The translations under genes were made by a program, and so were the position numbers. DNA of 64,000 nucleotides, from the NCBI GenBank assembly GCA_958450365.1, contig CAUEEP010000556.1, positions 1 to 64,000 of the forward strand, in the 5' to 3' direction. The DNA is from Mesorhabditis belari (taxonomy: Eukaryota; Nematoda; Chromadorea; Rhabditida; Rhabditidae). The stretch's first letter is position 1. Every line of letters begins with the position of its first letter. Positions 44,717-55,574 of the stretch are shown one piece after another. A model generated the notes under the pieces. The model made no database searches. It saw only the letters and a program-made list of their open reading frames with translations, and had not been told where the DNA came from.

Positions 44717-46017
44717 TTCTTGCCTTCTTGCCTTCTTACCTCCTTGCCTACTTGCCTTCTTACCTTCTTGCCTTCTTGACTTAGCCAGCTTACGGAAATT
44801 TAGATCCTACAGTATTCCTCTTTAAGCCTCTGCTATCAAATCTACAAATCTACTTAACCTTAACCTGTAAACTTTCTCACAAGATTCTGACAACTTATAC
44901 TTGTACTATTATATTCATTGAAAATCCAAGCGCTGTAGCTCAATCCAGCTGCATCTGATCAGCCCAGCCTTGTCAATCTTCAGCTTCTACTGCTATTCTT
45001 GAGCCAGTTCAACTCTTATTCTAAAGTACTAAACTTTGGGCTTAACCTAGTTACTCTATTAAAGCCTAATCTCATTATCTGTTTGATTGAAGATTTGTCA
45101 AGTCTCTTTACAAGTTTTACGATGATGAACCTTATGAGGCGAATGTTTTATGGCGAATGTTTTACTGCCCTGGGCAGGTCACTTGTAAGTTTCAAAGCTT
45201 TTTTGGCTTATTGCCTTTTCTTCTTGCTTTTCCTGTTAGCTTTCATTCAACCTCATCCATCACGGAACGAGTTTCGATTTTCCCACCCAATTTGGAAGAA
45301 ATCTTTCTCATAGACTTGATTCCCTAAACTTTCTTCAGCAATTATATTTTCTCGCTCAGCAACAATTTCAAAATATTGCAATGTATTGCAATGAAATTTT
45401 CATATTTATTATCAAAGTTCATTGAAATCCACCCATATTACCCAAGTCGTTTCCCTTACTTAAGAGATTTTGAAACAATAAACCCATTTGATCGTTTAAA
45501 CTCATTTTTAGGGGAAAATCACCCGCAAAGGGCTATATATTGACCCCTTTTGCCCATCTCTAGCCGCAGATCTCAGATAAATAGAAAACTTAAATGAAGG
45601 GGAAATGAGACCGGAGAATGAATGCAAAAGGAGCTGGGAGGACATTCAGATAGGAGCGTCGCAGCCTCTCCCCTCGATCGATCCCCGGACCACCTCTCAG
45701 CCTTTTTTTTACCCCAAGGCCCACTCATACACCCCTCTTTCTTTCAGTTTTTAGTTTTTCTTCAAAACTTTCTTTTTTTCTTCAAAACTAAACGCAACAG
45801 GCCTCCATTTTGAATTCTAATTCCAGATTTTTCTGTCTAAGCTCATCTGACTCCATTTCAAAAAATTGAACCGAATTCTCGAATTCTCGACTGCTTTTAG
45901 CTTTTCATTAGACATTCGACTCATATTTGGTTGATCGACTTTCGTCAAAAATTTCCTCGAAAGACAAATTCTTAAAATAGTTTCTATTGGATGGAAAGGC
46001 TGCTTATCGGGATGAGC

Positions 46018-46105
46018 AATGGTGGAAGGAAGGGGAAGGACGGGGAAGGATGGGGAAGGATGGGGAAGGAAGGGGAAGCGAGGGAAAGGGAAGGGAGGGG
46101 GAAAC
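46018..46105 (+). repeat. Polypurine tract GGGGAAGGA
   Basis: Tandem GGGGAAGGA/T units. It lacks the conserved flanks of the polypurine element and is probably an independent simple repeat. Confidence 0.7.
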
Positions 46106-46635
46106 AGTGAATGAATTAAAAGAGAATGAGAAAGGAAAACATTTCCGAGGGAAAGTTTTGAAAGAAAAATTCTTTTTCCAAATCTGATGTCATCATTTTC
46201 TTTATATTTATTCTCTTTATCCGATTTTATTTTTCCCTTCTTTGGTAATCTTTGGCTTAATCTGATGATCAATAACTGATCTGAACTGATCAATAACTTT
46301 ATTTTTCTTTTCCCTCATGGAAATCGATTCTATTTCAAACAAAACAAAAAGAAACATTTAGAGTAAAAGAAAGAACCGAAGTTTTAGATTGTAAATCTAG
46401 GAAAATTGATGCCATTGGGTATTGTATAAATCATTTTGGTCAGTTAGTCAATCATAAGAGATTAGATAGATTGAAAGAGAAATGAAGTCATGAGTCAATG
46501 GAAATCTTTATGGAAATCTCTTTATGGAAATCAAATTTTAAGCATAAGCTTTATCTCATTTACAAAAGACTAAAAAAATACTTTTTTTTGACTAGTTTAG
46601 CTTCACTCAACTACTAATACATTAAAACTGATCAG

Positions 46636-46927
46636 CAGTGATTCTGTCAGTGATTCTGTCGATGATGGCCACAAGGAGTCGATCGGGGATTGGCAGGGAC
46701 GGTGGGGGAGTGATCGGCGGATGGAGGAGACTCCTCTCCACTCCCACCAAACGATACTGCGTGAGTGATCATAGAAGTGAACGCAAACACACGAAACTAA
46801 CCCATTCAAATGCGGTGAGCTAATAAAAGAAGATTTTAACAAAGTGCCGCAATTTAGAAGCCTTACGAGTGTGGATATGGAGGATGTCCGAATACTTCAC
46901 CGATTCATCAAGCCGTCGATTTACGGA
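46636..46927 (+). CDS. Two exons of an unrecognised gene
   Basis: Exon 46,636-46,760 (after ATCAG, before GTGAGTG) reads SDSVSDSVDDGHKESIGDWQ and ends with an acidic/Met-Glu stretch. Exon 46,845 on (after AACAAAG) reads LPQFRSLTSVDMEDVRILHR then FIKPSIYG. The two join in phase 1 and both lack stops, which favours a real gene. I do not recognise the family. After about 46,925 the sequence becomes CTATTCTACATCTACAGTTT-type simple repeat, so the gene is cut off there. Confidence 0.4.
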
Positions 46928-47089
46928 TTTATAGAGCAACTGCTTCTATTCTACATCTACAGTTTGTTCAATTGCTTTTTTCGATTGCTTCTACTCTACA
47001 TCTTCTATTGCTGTTTTCTATTGCTTCTATCCTACATCTACAGTTTCCTATAGGTTTGTTCAATTGCTTCCATCTACATCTACATTTAC

Positions 47090-47370
47090 TCTAATCCAGA
47101 CTGAATACCCTAATCTAGACTGAATACCCTAATCTAAGCTAAATACCGTAATCTAGCAATTTTGGATTGAATTTTGGACCTATTCTAGATTGAATACCCT
47201 AATCCAGACAGTTTAGACTGAATACTCTGATCTAGACTGAACATCTACAGTTTGTCACATCAAGATCTAATGGAGGATTTGAGTGTTGAGCTTGCGCAAG
47301 CGACCCAGTTACGCAGATGGCCCAGTTACACAAATCACCCAGTTATACAAATGACCCAGTTGCGCAAGGT
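47090..47370 (+). repeat. Two short tandem repeats
   Basis: 47,090-47,240: degenerate CTAATCTAGACTGAATACC units, also at 61.95-62.01, 62.36-62.44 and 62.69-62.81 kb. 47,298-47,370: four 17-base units GACCCAGTTACACAAAT. Confidence 0.8.
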
Positions 47371-47674
47371 CTACCCCAAGATTTTTAATGGGCCACCACC
47401 ATTAAACTTTGCCATAAAATTAAAACGTAATCGTAATCGAAAAGGCAAATATTTCTTTCTCAGAGAAAGATGAATTTGACTACAAAAAATTTGCGCCGCA
47501 CGGGTGACCTTGTTCATTTTCTTCTTCTTTTTATATTCAAGTTCAAAGACTCAACGAAAACATGTCGCTATGATTTTTTGATAATTTTTAGTTTTGATTT
47601 AGTTGACTAGGCATCTTCATTGCCGAAATTACTGTATTAGTTATGCTTTGATTTACTAGAAAACATTGCGACAA

Positions 47675-47805
47675 GCACTGAAAAGCACTGAAAAGCATTG
47701 ATTACTGTAACGGTTTTCAGGCCTGAAAATGCTTTTAGTACTAAAAATGCTTTCAGTACTGAAAATGCTTTCAGTACTGAAAATGCTTTGATTAGTGTCA
47801 GGCTT
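47675..47805 (+). repeat. 18-bp palindromic satellite (array 6)
   Basis: CTGAAAATGCTTTCAGTA units, ending TTGATTAGTGTCAGG. Preceded by the 200-base AACATGTCGCTATGATTTTT segment that also borders arrays 2 and 5. Confidence 0.8.
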
Positions 47806-47809
47806 TGTA

Positions 47810-48330
47810 ATATTGGATCGCATCTATAACACTGGATTTATATCTTTCAATTATTATGAATAATCACTACCTTTGGAATAATCACTACCTTTAATACATG
47901 ACTTTTCAGTAAAATAATTTTAAGGCATCCCCGAACTTTGTTGTTGGCGCATTGTTGATGGTTTTCGAACAAATAACACATTCTTGTCTGAGGATGCCTT
48001 TTTACTACCATGAAGCCATTGGCATTGACGGATATTGCCCTAGAGCGCGAGATTTAATTAGAACGCTTGGATTTGGGAAGAACGAGAGCCAGGGACCAAA
48101 AAGGGGTTTAAAGGCTAATAGATTTTACTTTTCGCTTTAAGACTGAGACAAGCCCCAGCGGAAAACAAATTTGGCATCTGTTTGTTGGCCATCACCACCC
48201 ATTCATCTGCCAATGCACAGCCCGCAACATGTTCATTTTTGAAAACATTAATCTCTAATAATATTGAACTCTCGCCTTTCTGGTGATCTTTTTCTTCAAT
48301 CTTTCTCGGTTCAAATTCTCTCACCCTTGA
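47810..48330 (+). repeat. Chimaera of two duplicated fragments
   Basis: 47,810-48,140 is the inverted copy of 12.14-12.62 kb, with possible coding text YYHEAIGIDGYC and RARDLIRTLGFGKNE. 48,185-48,330 is a copy of the 3' part of the Gln/Pro-rich exon region (compare 19.72-19.80 and 30.28-30.43 kb). The two are joined near 48,145. Confidence 0.6.
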
Positions 48331-48349
48331 TATCTTTTATACGTTTTAT

Positions 48350-50640
48350 AGCTCATGCTAAAGATGAATCCAATACAGATCGATGGGTACAAAAACCGTC
48401 TTGAGATATCTCTTTTCTAAAAGATTTTACAGCTATTTTAGTAAAGTAAAGGGCAGCAGAGCCAAAAAATGGATGTTTTCACGTTTTCAAAAAATGGCTT
48501 TTCGTTAGTTTTCCGTGCGAATTTGTTTCTCATTTCTAAATGCTAGTGGAATAATTTATATCATTTATAAATAAATCATTTATAGATAAATCCTTTATAT
48601 AAATACTTTATTCAGAAAGAAATAAAGTGCGAAAACGCATTAATAAAATCTATTATATTAGCTAATTTGCATATTAATTTGTCTTCTTTATTTCTCTAAC
48701 TTTAATCGAACGAAAAATGAACCTGAGCTTGAACAAAACCCGAGCATTCCCCAGCTCTTTCATTTGTTCTCCTCAAATCCTCCATCCAATACAATGGGAA
48801 TTTCAAGGTCTAGACTCAAAATTGAGTCTGTGACAATGCGATAATCTCTTCCTTTTTCTCATTAGAAGCTTTCCTTTTCTTTCTATCACAAGTCATTCCA
48901 GACGTTTTCCTTTAAAATCACACCTGTTTTTTTCTATACTTTCCTTTTCTGACGTAATTAAAAATCAAATTTTTAATGAGCCTAGTAATAGCAAAAAAAT
49001 CCAGTGGAAAACCAGTAGATTTTGGCTTTATTCTTTTTACCATGTAAAATCCACAGGTTTTAAATGAATGATTTCAAATTTTCAGGACAAGGAAAAGCTA
49101 TTGAATTTCACGAATTTAAGAGGTGGGTTTTTAGAGCAATTTTAATTAGCAAATTTAAAAAGCAATTTGTATAAGAGAGTTTTTTCGTTGGGTGATCCCT
49201 GATTTTTTGGACGGATTCGAACTTCTGGGCCAAAATTATGCCTAGAAAAGTGTTCTTAAAAGATTTTTAGAAAAAAAAATTTTTGTTGGAAAAAAGCTAA
49301 AAAGCTAGGACTGTACTTTTGATAACTTTTCTTTTTTCTCAGTATCTCAACGTATAGTTTATCGATCAACTTGTAGTTGCTCTTAAACACAGCGTTGAAT
49401 GATAGTTCCGATCAAAACTTCCGATCAAAACTCAGAATCTAGGTTTACCGTCAGAACGTTACCGTTCACTAGGATCATATTCAATGCCTATTTAACAAGA
49501 TCCTAGTACAGTGTATGAATGGTGAAAATCTCAGTCAAAGTTCGACTATCTATGCGAAAGGATTAAGGCTAATTCGATCAATTGACTTCCTTAACAATTT
49601 TCTCTCCTTACTTTCCTTGTTATTTTTGCTTGAATTTAAGAGTTTAATTAGATGGTTTATTGACTTATAAGCTTGATCTTCTTGGCTTGATTTGTTTTTA
49701 AATAATCTTTTCGAAAAAAGCGTCCTACGTTCGAGTCTTGGTATCTCGAGACTCTTCTGATCCTAATATTTTTCAAGAGTCAATTCTGACCAGACATTTA
49801 CTTGAAGATGCCGATGCTATGGCCGAAAATTCACTTCCACTTTACTAGCTAGAAATGAAGTAGAGGAAAGTATTATAGAAACTGATCTGAAGCTCAAAAG
49901 CTTCAGATCAGTGAAACGATTTCTCGGCCAAGGGTTTGACGCTACGATTGTTTTTATGTAGTTCTACATTGGCCACCAAAAGATTTTTGATGGCGGCGCG
50001 TGGCTTTTTTATCCCGAAAATATTTTTGATGGCGAAAGTTACAATTTGTGAAAAGGTTTTAAATTGTAAAGATTTCCGCTGAATAACGACTGCAAATATT
50101 CAAACCTCGGTTGACTAAAATTTCCTTTAGAAAATAGAATTGCTTCTAGTGGGTTTCAGGCGAAGAATTCCAGAATTTAATAATGTGTTAATTCAACGGT
50201 CATTCTCTTGTTAAATCTGGCTTGTCAACTAATTTGGCTGGAAGCTACTGGCCAAACATAGGAACCGCTAAAATTATCATTAAAAGATTTGTATCATTAA
50301 CTTGCTCTTAGTGCATCGTCTTAGCCTTAATTCAAAGCCCTGCAATTTTCACCAACCAACTATGAAAGCACCATTCTCTGAGACAAATACTACAAACCTA
50401 AAGAGAAAAAGACCAATCCGAGGAAGGCCTAAATTAGTTCAAATTTAGCGCTAGGAGGTAGTAGTGTTTGAAATTTGAAAAAAGCCATAGATTTTTTCCC
50501 TCCGGGTCACCCGGGAATCTTTCCGGAAATTTTTTTTGAAAAGGTCAGCAACGATCTTACTTTAAAAGATCATTAAAAGTTCTTTAGATCCATGATAAGA
50601 TAAGGTTATTGAATAATTAAATCGCTAATATTTTTAAGAA
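48350..50640. other. Mostly unique AT-rich DNA without a recognisable gene
   Basis: Apart from a single minisatellite unit near 49.0 kb and the hairpin at 49,881-49,912, this stretch shows no duplicate elsewhere in the window. It should contain the 5' end (TM1) of the receptor gene at 50.66 kb, but I could not identify that exon. Confidence 0.4.
49881..49912. repeat. Perfect 14-bp hairpin, 4-nt loop
   Basis: ACTGATCTGAAGCT, loop CAAA, then exact complement. Found in otherwise unique sequence. Confidence 0.8.
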
Positions 50641-50661
50641 TGATAAATGGCGGAGTTTCAG

Positions 50662-52775
50662 GCAAATATCCTGCTCGCAGCAATGGCACTCGCGGACATC
50701 CTTCTTTTGGTTTGCCATTTCCCATACGCTCTCAACATCTACCCAACCTTCTACCGAAGTGCGCCATTTCGGTGCAAGAAATAAGAAGTGAGATAACCAA
50801 AGTTTATCTTAGAGAATTTTTCTATAAAACCCATGTTTTTTTTCATTCAATGTCAAACATTTTCTCGGCGTCTGCTTCGTGGTTAGCCGTGGCTGTCTCG
50901 TTCTAAAGGTTCGTTAGATAGGGAAAGATTTGGTAAAATGAATCGAAAGATCAAGAAGTATAAAGTATTTTCATTTTTACACTTCTGCCTTTAAATCCCC
51001 AGGGATACGGACCACCGCTAAGGGATTTGCCGAGGGGCTAATGTGTGAGATTTCGCTTTCTTTTGCTTCTTTGATTAGAAATTTTAGATTACTTTGTGGT
51101 GTTTCACTTGCATTATTCTAAAGATATTCTGCCTTGTATCTCAGGTTCAGCGGCATTCGGTCGCCGATGCACGCTCGATTACAGTGGGGCAATTCGCGTG
51201 TGTTACTGTCGATCATCTTGATCCTTTTCGGTGGGTTGTTCAAACGGCTAAAAAGTTGTTTTTTGGACTACCGTAGATTTTGCCTTTAAGTAGGCTAGCC
51301 CCGTTGGTCTAGAACCTGTCGAATCTTGGCAGCTAGATTAAATAAGTGACTCATTCATTTCTACCTGTCCAAATCAAGCAAAATTTCAGGTGCTATTGGC
51401 GTGTCATTGTGTGTCTTCGGGAGGGGAGTCAAGAGAAGAGTTGAGCGATCGCTTACAAGTGATCCGCATGGGGTTTGATTTGGGCTCCCTTGGATCTCTT
51501 TGATTGATCGAGGGGCGGAGGGGATGGCCGGGAGTGGAGGAAGAACTTTCGGTGGGCCCCTTTAGGCCATTCTTCGCCAAAATCTCTTCGAGTTCGTAGG
51601 TTTGCGTTAAAAAAATGCGTATCCTTAGTCTTTATCTACTCGTTTAACAGGTATCTACACTAATGAAATATAATATTTGAAAAAGATCGTCACTTTCCCG
51701 AGTCTGCATCTTCCTAGTTTTACCACTAAATAATAAGATTACCGCTTGGTCGGCCTTAAAAAGACCTTTCAGAAAATGTATAACACTAATAGTTTAAACT
51801 CAAAGCCAAGGTATGTAGCTGTAAAAAAAGAATGAATAGAATAGGGAAGCCAATCTAAGCCAAGCCATTCCCCGACTCGCCCTGACTCGATCGGCGTAGT
51901 GTTTCGCCGCATAATATGTCCGATTTGTTCTATTGTTGCCGTTACTTAATATGCCCTGAAAGCTCTTCAATCTCTTAATTATTCGGATACTTAGGAAGCG
52001 GTGAGTGAGTTTTCTGACATTTATCAACAACATAAAAGACGCGAAACTTTGATTTAACTTGAACTTGAAGATTGAAGCTGAATTGTAGGTCAGGCAAGTT
52101 TGGACGACTAACACGATTCTTCAATTATAGAAACCGCACTGAGATCGGAATCCGCCAAAGGCAAGAACGGAAAGTGACGCAAACAGTGGTGGCAATTATC
52201 ACCTGTCACATCTTCACACATGTGAGTTGAGATGGTCTAAAAGTTTTCCCACTGCTTGAATTTTCCCTTTGCGAGCAATCTAATTTTTAATGAGTCGTGA
52301 CAAATTTCTCTAGTTTCCCTCATGCTTACCATTTGTGTGGGATTTGGCTGAATCAATCTGGCAGTTTCTTTCATTGGCACCGGTTGTGCCAAATCAAAAA
52401 ATTCGTTACATTTCGTCAAATATCATCAACTCGGTTCTGCTGTGGGGAAAGGTCAGTGCCTCTGCTTTCAAAAAAACTCTCATCTAGGTATCGAATTTTG
52501 TTCTTTTCTGCCTCTTCTCCAAGAATTTTCGAAGGAAAATGTTCCTCAGGTTTCGTATGTATCATGTAAGTTTTATCGCTGCAAGACTAGCACAGGAAAG
52601 GAAGCTTCTTTTCAAGAACCATAAACTTTTCCACCCTGATTACTGGCCTTTCTATGGAACCCAGGTCCATCCACCTACGCGCATTTCTGGTTGCCCTGTT
52701 CAAGAACAATCCAACTTTAAAATAAGACTAAGCCTGATTCAAAAGCTTGTTTTTATTAAAATTAATTACGCCTGA
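50662..52775 (+). pseudogene. Class-A peptide GPCR (FMRFamide-receptor-like), interrupted
   Basis: Exons by sequence: 50,662-50,771 (TM2: NILLAAMALADILLLVCHF), 50,813-50,908 (TM3: SMSNIFSASASWLAVAVSF), 51,145-51,289 (TM4: SPMHARLQWGN then SRVLLSIILILFGGLF), 52,131-52,221 (TM6: RQRQERKVTQTVVAIITCHI), 52,314-52,451 (FPSCLPFVWDLAE ... SSNIINSVLLWGK), 52,488-52,775 (TM7 end NFVLFCLFSKNFRRKM and an 80-residue tail). All joins are in phase; introns of 41 and 36 nt separate TM2/TM3 and the TM7 exons. SWLAVA-x-S-x-YR and NFxx-CLFSK-x-FR are typical of FMRFamide/peptide receptors. Two defects: TAA at 50,904-50,906, where the Tyr after SF is expected, and no TM5, its place being taken by a bHLH-gene fragment (51.41-51.95 kb). 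TM1 not found. Confidence 0.7.
51405..51950 (-). pseudogene. bHLH-zip gene fragment (copy 4) inserted in the GPCR
   Basis: Matches 2,278-2,775 in the same orientation. Minus strand reads EILAKN from 51,595, the Ser/Pro-rich tail, and upstream the zipper exon YYAAKHYADRVR (51,888-51,940), whose donor is GCGAGT instead of GTGAGT. It is more diverged from the arm copies than they are from each other. It lies between the TM4 and TM6 exons of the receptor on the opposite strand. Confidence 0.65.
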
Positions 52776-53064
52776 AACGGTTAGGTGTTAAGTTATGTAT
52801 TCAGGTAGCTATCATCGAGATCAAAAAGCATCCGAGTAAATTGTAAATCTAGGTGAAGCTGGGCACGCTGCGTGGCTATTCTCCGCCAAAACGTCGATCT
52901 AACCAAGGTATCATTTGTTTTATCGGTTTCTTTATTTTTGGCAAATGTTGACTTTTTAAGAATCATTTTCCAGACGCAACTGCCAACAATGATTGAAGAG
53001 TCAACGTGTTGACCAGCACCGTTTTCACCAGGCCGTCGCCATTCTGTCCTTTCTGGAATTCTTT

Positions 53065-53537
53065 CTATTTTATGATTTTAGTGAATATTTCCATTAGATG
53101 ATCGAAAACTTCAAATTGACCATTCCTTTCTTTGGTGTTCCTTTTTGAGCTCGCATTCTGCGCACGACTTGACAAAAGTTTTATTTCCTTTGAGATCCCA
53201 TGATAGTCTCGTAGTACTTGCCACATTATATCTCGTCCGGCGCGCCCAAGTCGTTGGTGAGTGGTCGTTAACAGGTCAAGGACCTCCTCTGCCTTAACGA
53301 CTTTCTTTGGTTTGTCCAAATCGCCTTTAATCCCATGATTGTAAAGCACCTCTTGATTCATTTCGAAGAGAGAATCGCGCCATAAGTTTTTGTATTTTTT
53401 CCATGGCTTGAAGTCTTCATTCGGCAATTGTTGGAGAACGATGACGATTTTGCGTATTTCTCGCTCGAAAGTTTTCTCTTCACTTCTGATTTGATTGAAA
53501 GTCAGAAAACTGTCGGTGGAATTCTTTCTCCATTCCT
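53065..53537 (-). CDS. Integrase-type H2C2 zinc-binding domain exon (Ginger/KRBA2-like)
   Basis: One open stretch of about 157 codons after a TTTTTTAG acceptor, ending in a stop. It begins EWRKNSTDSFLTFNQIRSEE. Near residues 95-130 it reads LTTTHQRLGRAGRDIMWQVL then RDYHGISKEIKLL, the pattern H-x3-G-H-x-GRD-x-M...Y-x-GI-(S/T)-x2-x-I-x-L of integrase zinc-binding domains in Ginger transposons and KRBA2-type derived genes. The second His is Arg here and the usual C-x2-C has become non-Cys (SSRAQNASS), so zinc binding is probably lost. No catalytic DDE core follows; the frame ends 35 residues later. Either a dead transposon end or a host gene derived from one. Lysine-rich, single copy in this window. 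Confidence 0.55.
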
Positions 53538-53884
53538 AAAAAACAAAAATTAGTGTAGTATAAACAAAGAATGCACAGTAACAAAAAGAAAACATAGGGA
53601 AGGGGTTATGTCCAATTATAAACAGATTAGTGGCAAACAAGTTTTATCGATGATCCAACAAAGGGGCAAATTGACTTACAAAACAATTCTATTTCAAAAT
53701 GATCAGATAGAAAATGACGAAAAGGGCCCTTTTATAGCAAAAATGAAATGTTGGTTACATGATGATAAAATGCGCGCTCTTTAGAATGCGTTAGCTTTCA
53801 AGCGCCCTTTAGAGAGCTTGAATTTGTCGCGTTGATTTGAATCAATACATAACTCAACATTTCAATTTTGAGACTTAATCGGCT

Positions 53885-53913
53885 AGCCGAAGAAGTCTGA
53901 GACTTCTTCGGCT
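53885..53913. repeat. Perfect 13-bp hairpin, 3-nt loop
   Basis: AGCCGAAGAAGTC, loop TGA, then exact complement, in unique sequence upstream of the integrase-like exon. Confidence 0.75.
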
Positions 53914-54040
53914 GAAATCCTTAATCGACTACGACATATATAAAATAATTGAAAAGGACCTTTTTGCCACGTGGATGAGATTAATTATGGTGGGTCTGCA
54001 TAATTTTAGGCTCAAAACCGTTCCAACTTCATAATTTCAG

Positions 54041-54290
54041 GAATGGATCCCACAAACGTGCGCAAAGTCTTCTCGCTGATCATCGATCAGCTGGCCGGCG
54101 AAATCGTAATTTGGTGAAGACACAATATTTCTTGTGAGTTTTTGGGTTTTTAGATTTAAGTGAGATCAAGATATCATCTATTTTTAGGTCTACTCCTACT
54201 CCTCTACTCTGGTGAGAAGGTGGCCGTGCATCTCGCCCACAACAACCGCCTCTGCCACCCGATTTCTCTCGGTTCTGCTATTTTCTTTTG
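54041..54290 (+). CDS. Two possible exons of an unrecognised gene
   Basis: After AATTTCAG an ATG opens MDPTNVRKVFSLIIDQLAGE then IVIW, meeting GTGAAG. After a TTTTTAG at 54,187 another open stretch reads LLLLLYSGEKVAVHLAHNN then RLCHPISLG, but in the frame that follows from the first exon it stops after nine codons. Weak evidence; included because codon usage is unlike the surrounding AT-rich DNA. Confidence 0.25.
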
Positions 54291-54560
54291 TTTTTAAATT
54301 TCGATATAGTTTTTCTGAATTTCGTACTTTTCAACTGTTAGACGTTAGACCATGCCAACAAGTCGCTCTGCTAAGATATGCTTTTTAAGTTGATTTAAAC
54401 CGTCTTTCGCAATCTCGAAAACTTTTATTACTCTGCATGGTCAGAAATCCTACAAGGATCTGATTTTTCGCTCAGAAAAACCCCAGTTGAATCCAATCAG
54501 TAGATTGTGACTAAGGGGCCAATATCCTTTTCAACACTACATTTATACTAGTGAAAACGC

Positions 54561-55147
54561 TCAAACTTCCATGAAATTCGAGAATTCCCGTAGCTGTGTC
54601 ATAAAGATTGGCTCGCTTATAGGAAATGATAGCATTTTCCAAATGGAAATGGTAGCATCAAAAAGGTAGCATTTTCCCCCGATTTTATAATGTTGGGAAT
54701 AATTTTGCTTTAGTATTGCTTCTACAAATCTTCCTCTTTTTTGAGCTTCTAAATTAGCAATTAGATCGTTCAAATAATCTTCAGTTTTGTTTCCCAATTC
54801 TTTTTCTTAAGGTTGTGCCTTAGCCTGTAGACTTTCTAGATTCTACAAACAGTCTTAACAAATAAATAACATTTCGTGAATAAGATTTCATTTCAAAAAT
54901 CAATGCGTTTGATATTGCCAAGGTCAACATAATGAACTAAAGTATTATTTGAAGGATTACTTATTTGAAAAAGGCATTTAATCTCTGGGTGAATTGAATT
55001 GAAAACTAGTCTTTCTTTGCTGATCCTTTCGGCTCCTAAAATTTTATCAAAAACTCGATCTAAGTGCGTTGGTTGCTTGGTAGCTGACGCAAATAAAGGC
55101 TGAAGCAATAACTCTTGTTTTGTAAATTGTTTCTGTGAGCTTTCCAA
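54561..55147 (-). CDS. Unrecognised gene, two open segments
   Basis: Segment 55,147-54,893 reads SSQKQFTKQELLLQPLF ... NTLVHYVDLGNIKRIDF. Segment 54,797-54,561 reads NKTEDYLNDLIANLEAQKRG ... LREFSNFMEV. Both are hydrophilic and compositionally protein-like, on the same strand, 95 bases apart with a stop between, so an intron or a frameshift is needed. HYVDLGN recalls the Y-x-D-x-GN turn of Tudor domains, but the aromatic residues before it are missing. No duplicates elsewhere in the window. Confidence 0.3.
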
Positions 55148-55574
55148 TCCAAGCCTAATCCCCGTTATCTAGGTCTAATTCATTTTACTTTTTAGTTCAC
55201 ATGATTTGGTAGCAGTCTTCTAATAGAGTTATGTACTCATTTGGACAGCTAAACTAGCATTAGCAAATTAGGAAATCTTCAGGTATGTGAATCCAAAACG
55301 ACACTCCAAAGCGACAAAGGGAAATTGAAAACGAATTGAAAGCGATAAGAATTTGTATCAAAAACTTGATAAAATTTTAATTGAATCGAAAAGATATAAT
55401 TGCAAGTATTAAAACAAAAGCTGCATTGAATTTTAAAAAAACAAAAGTAAGTCCAAGAAATTCATCGTTATGGTGGTCTTGGCAGATCATCATGACGACC
55501 AAACAAACAAAATTTAGAGAGAAAAACCAAATCTATGCAGATAAGAGGCAAAATTTCTATTTCCGACAGTGAAG

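Noticed and set aside
45817..46293. 158-codon minus-strand frame
   Set aside because: Its middle is the polypurine tract read as Pro/Phe/Ser and the rest is low complexity; no motif.
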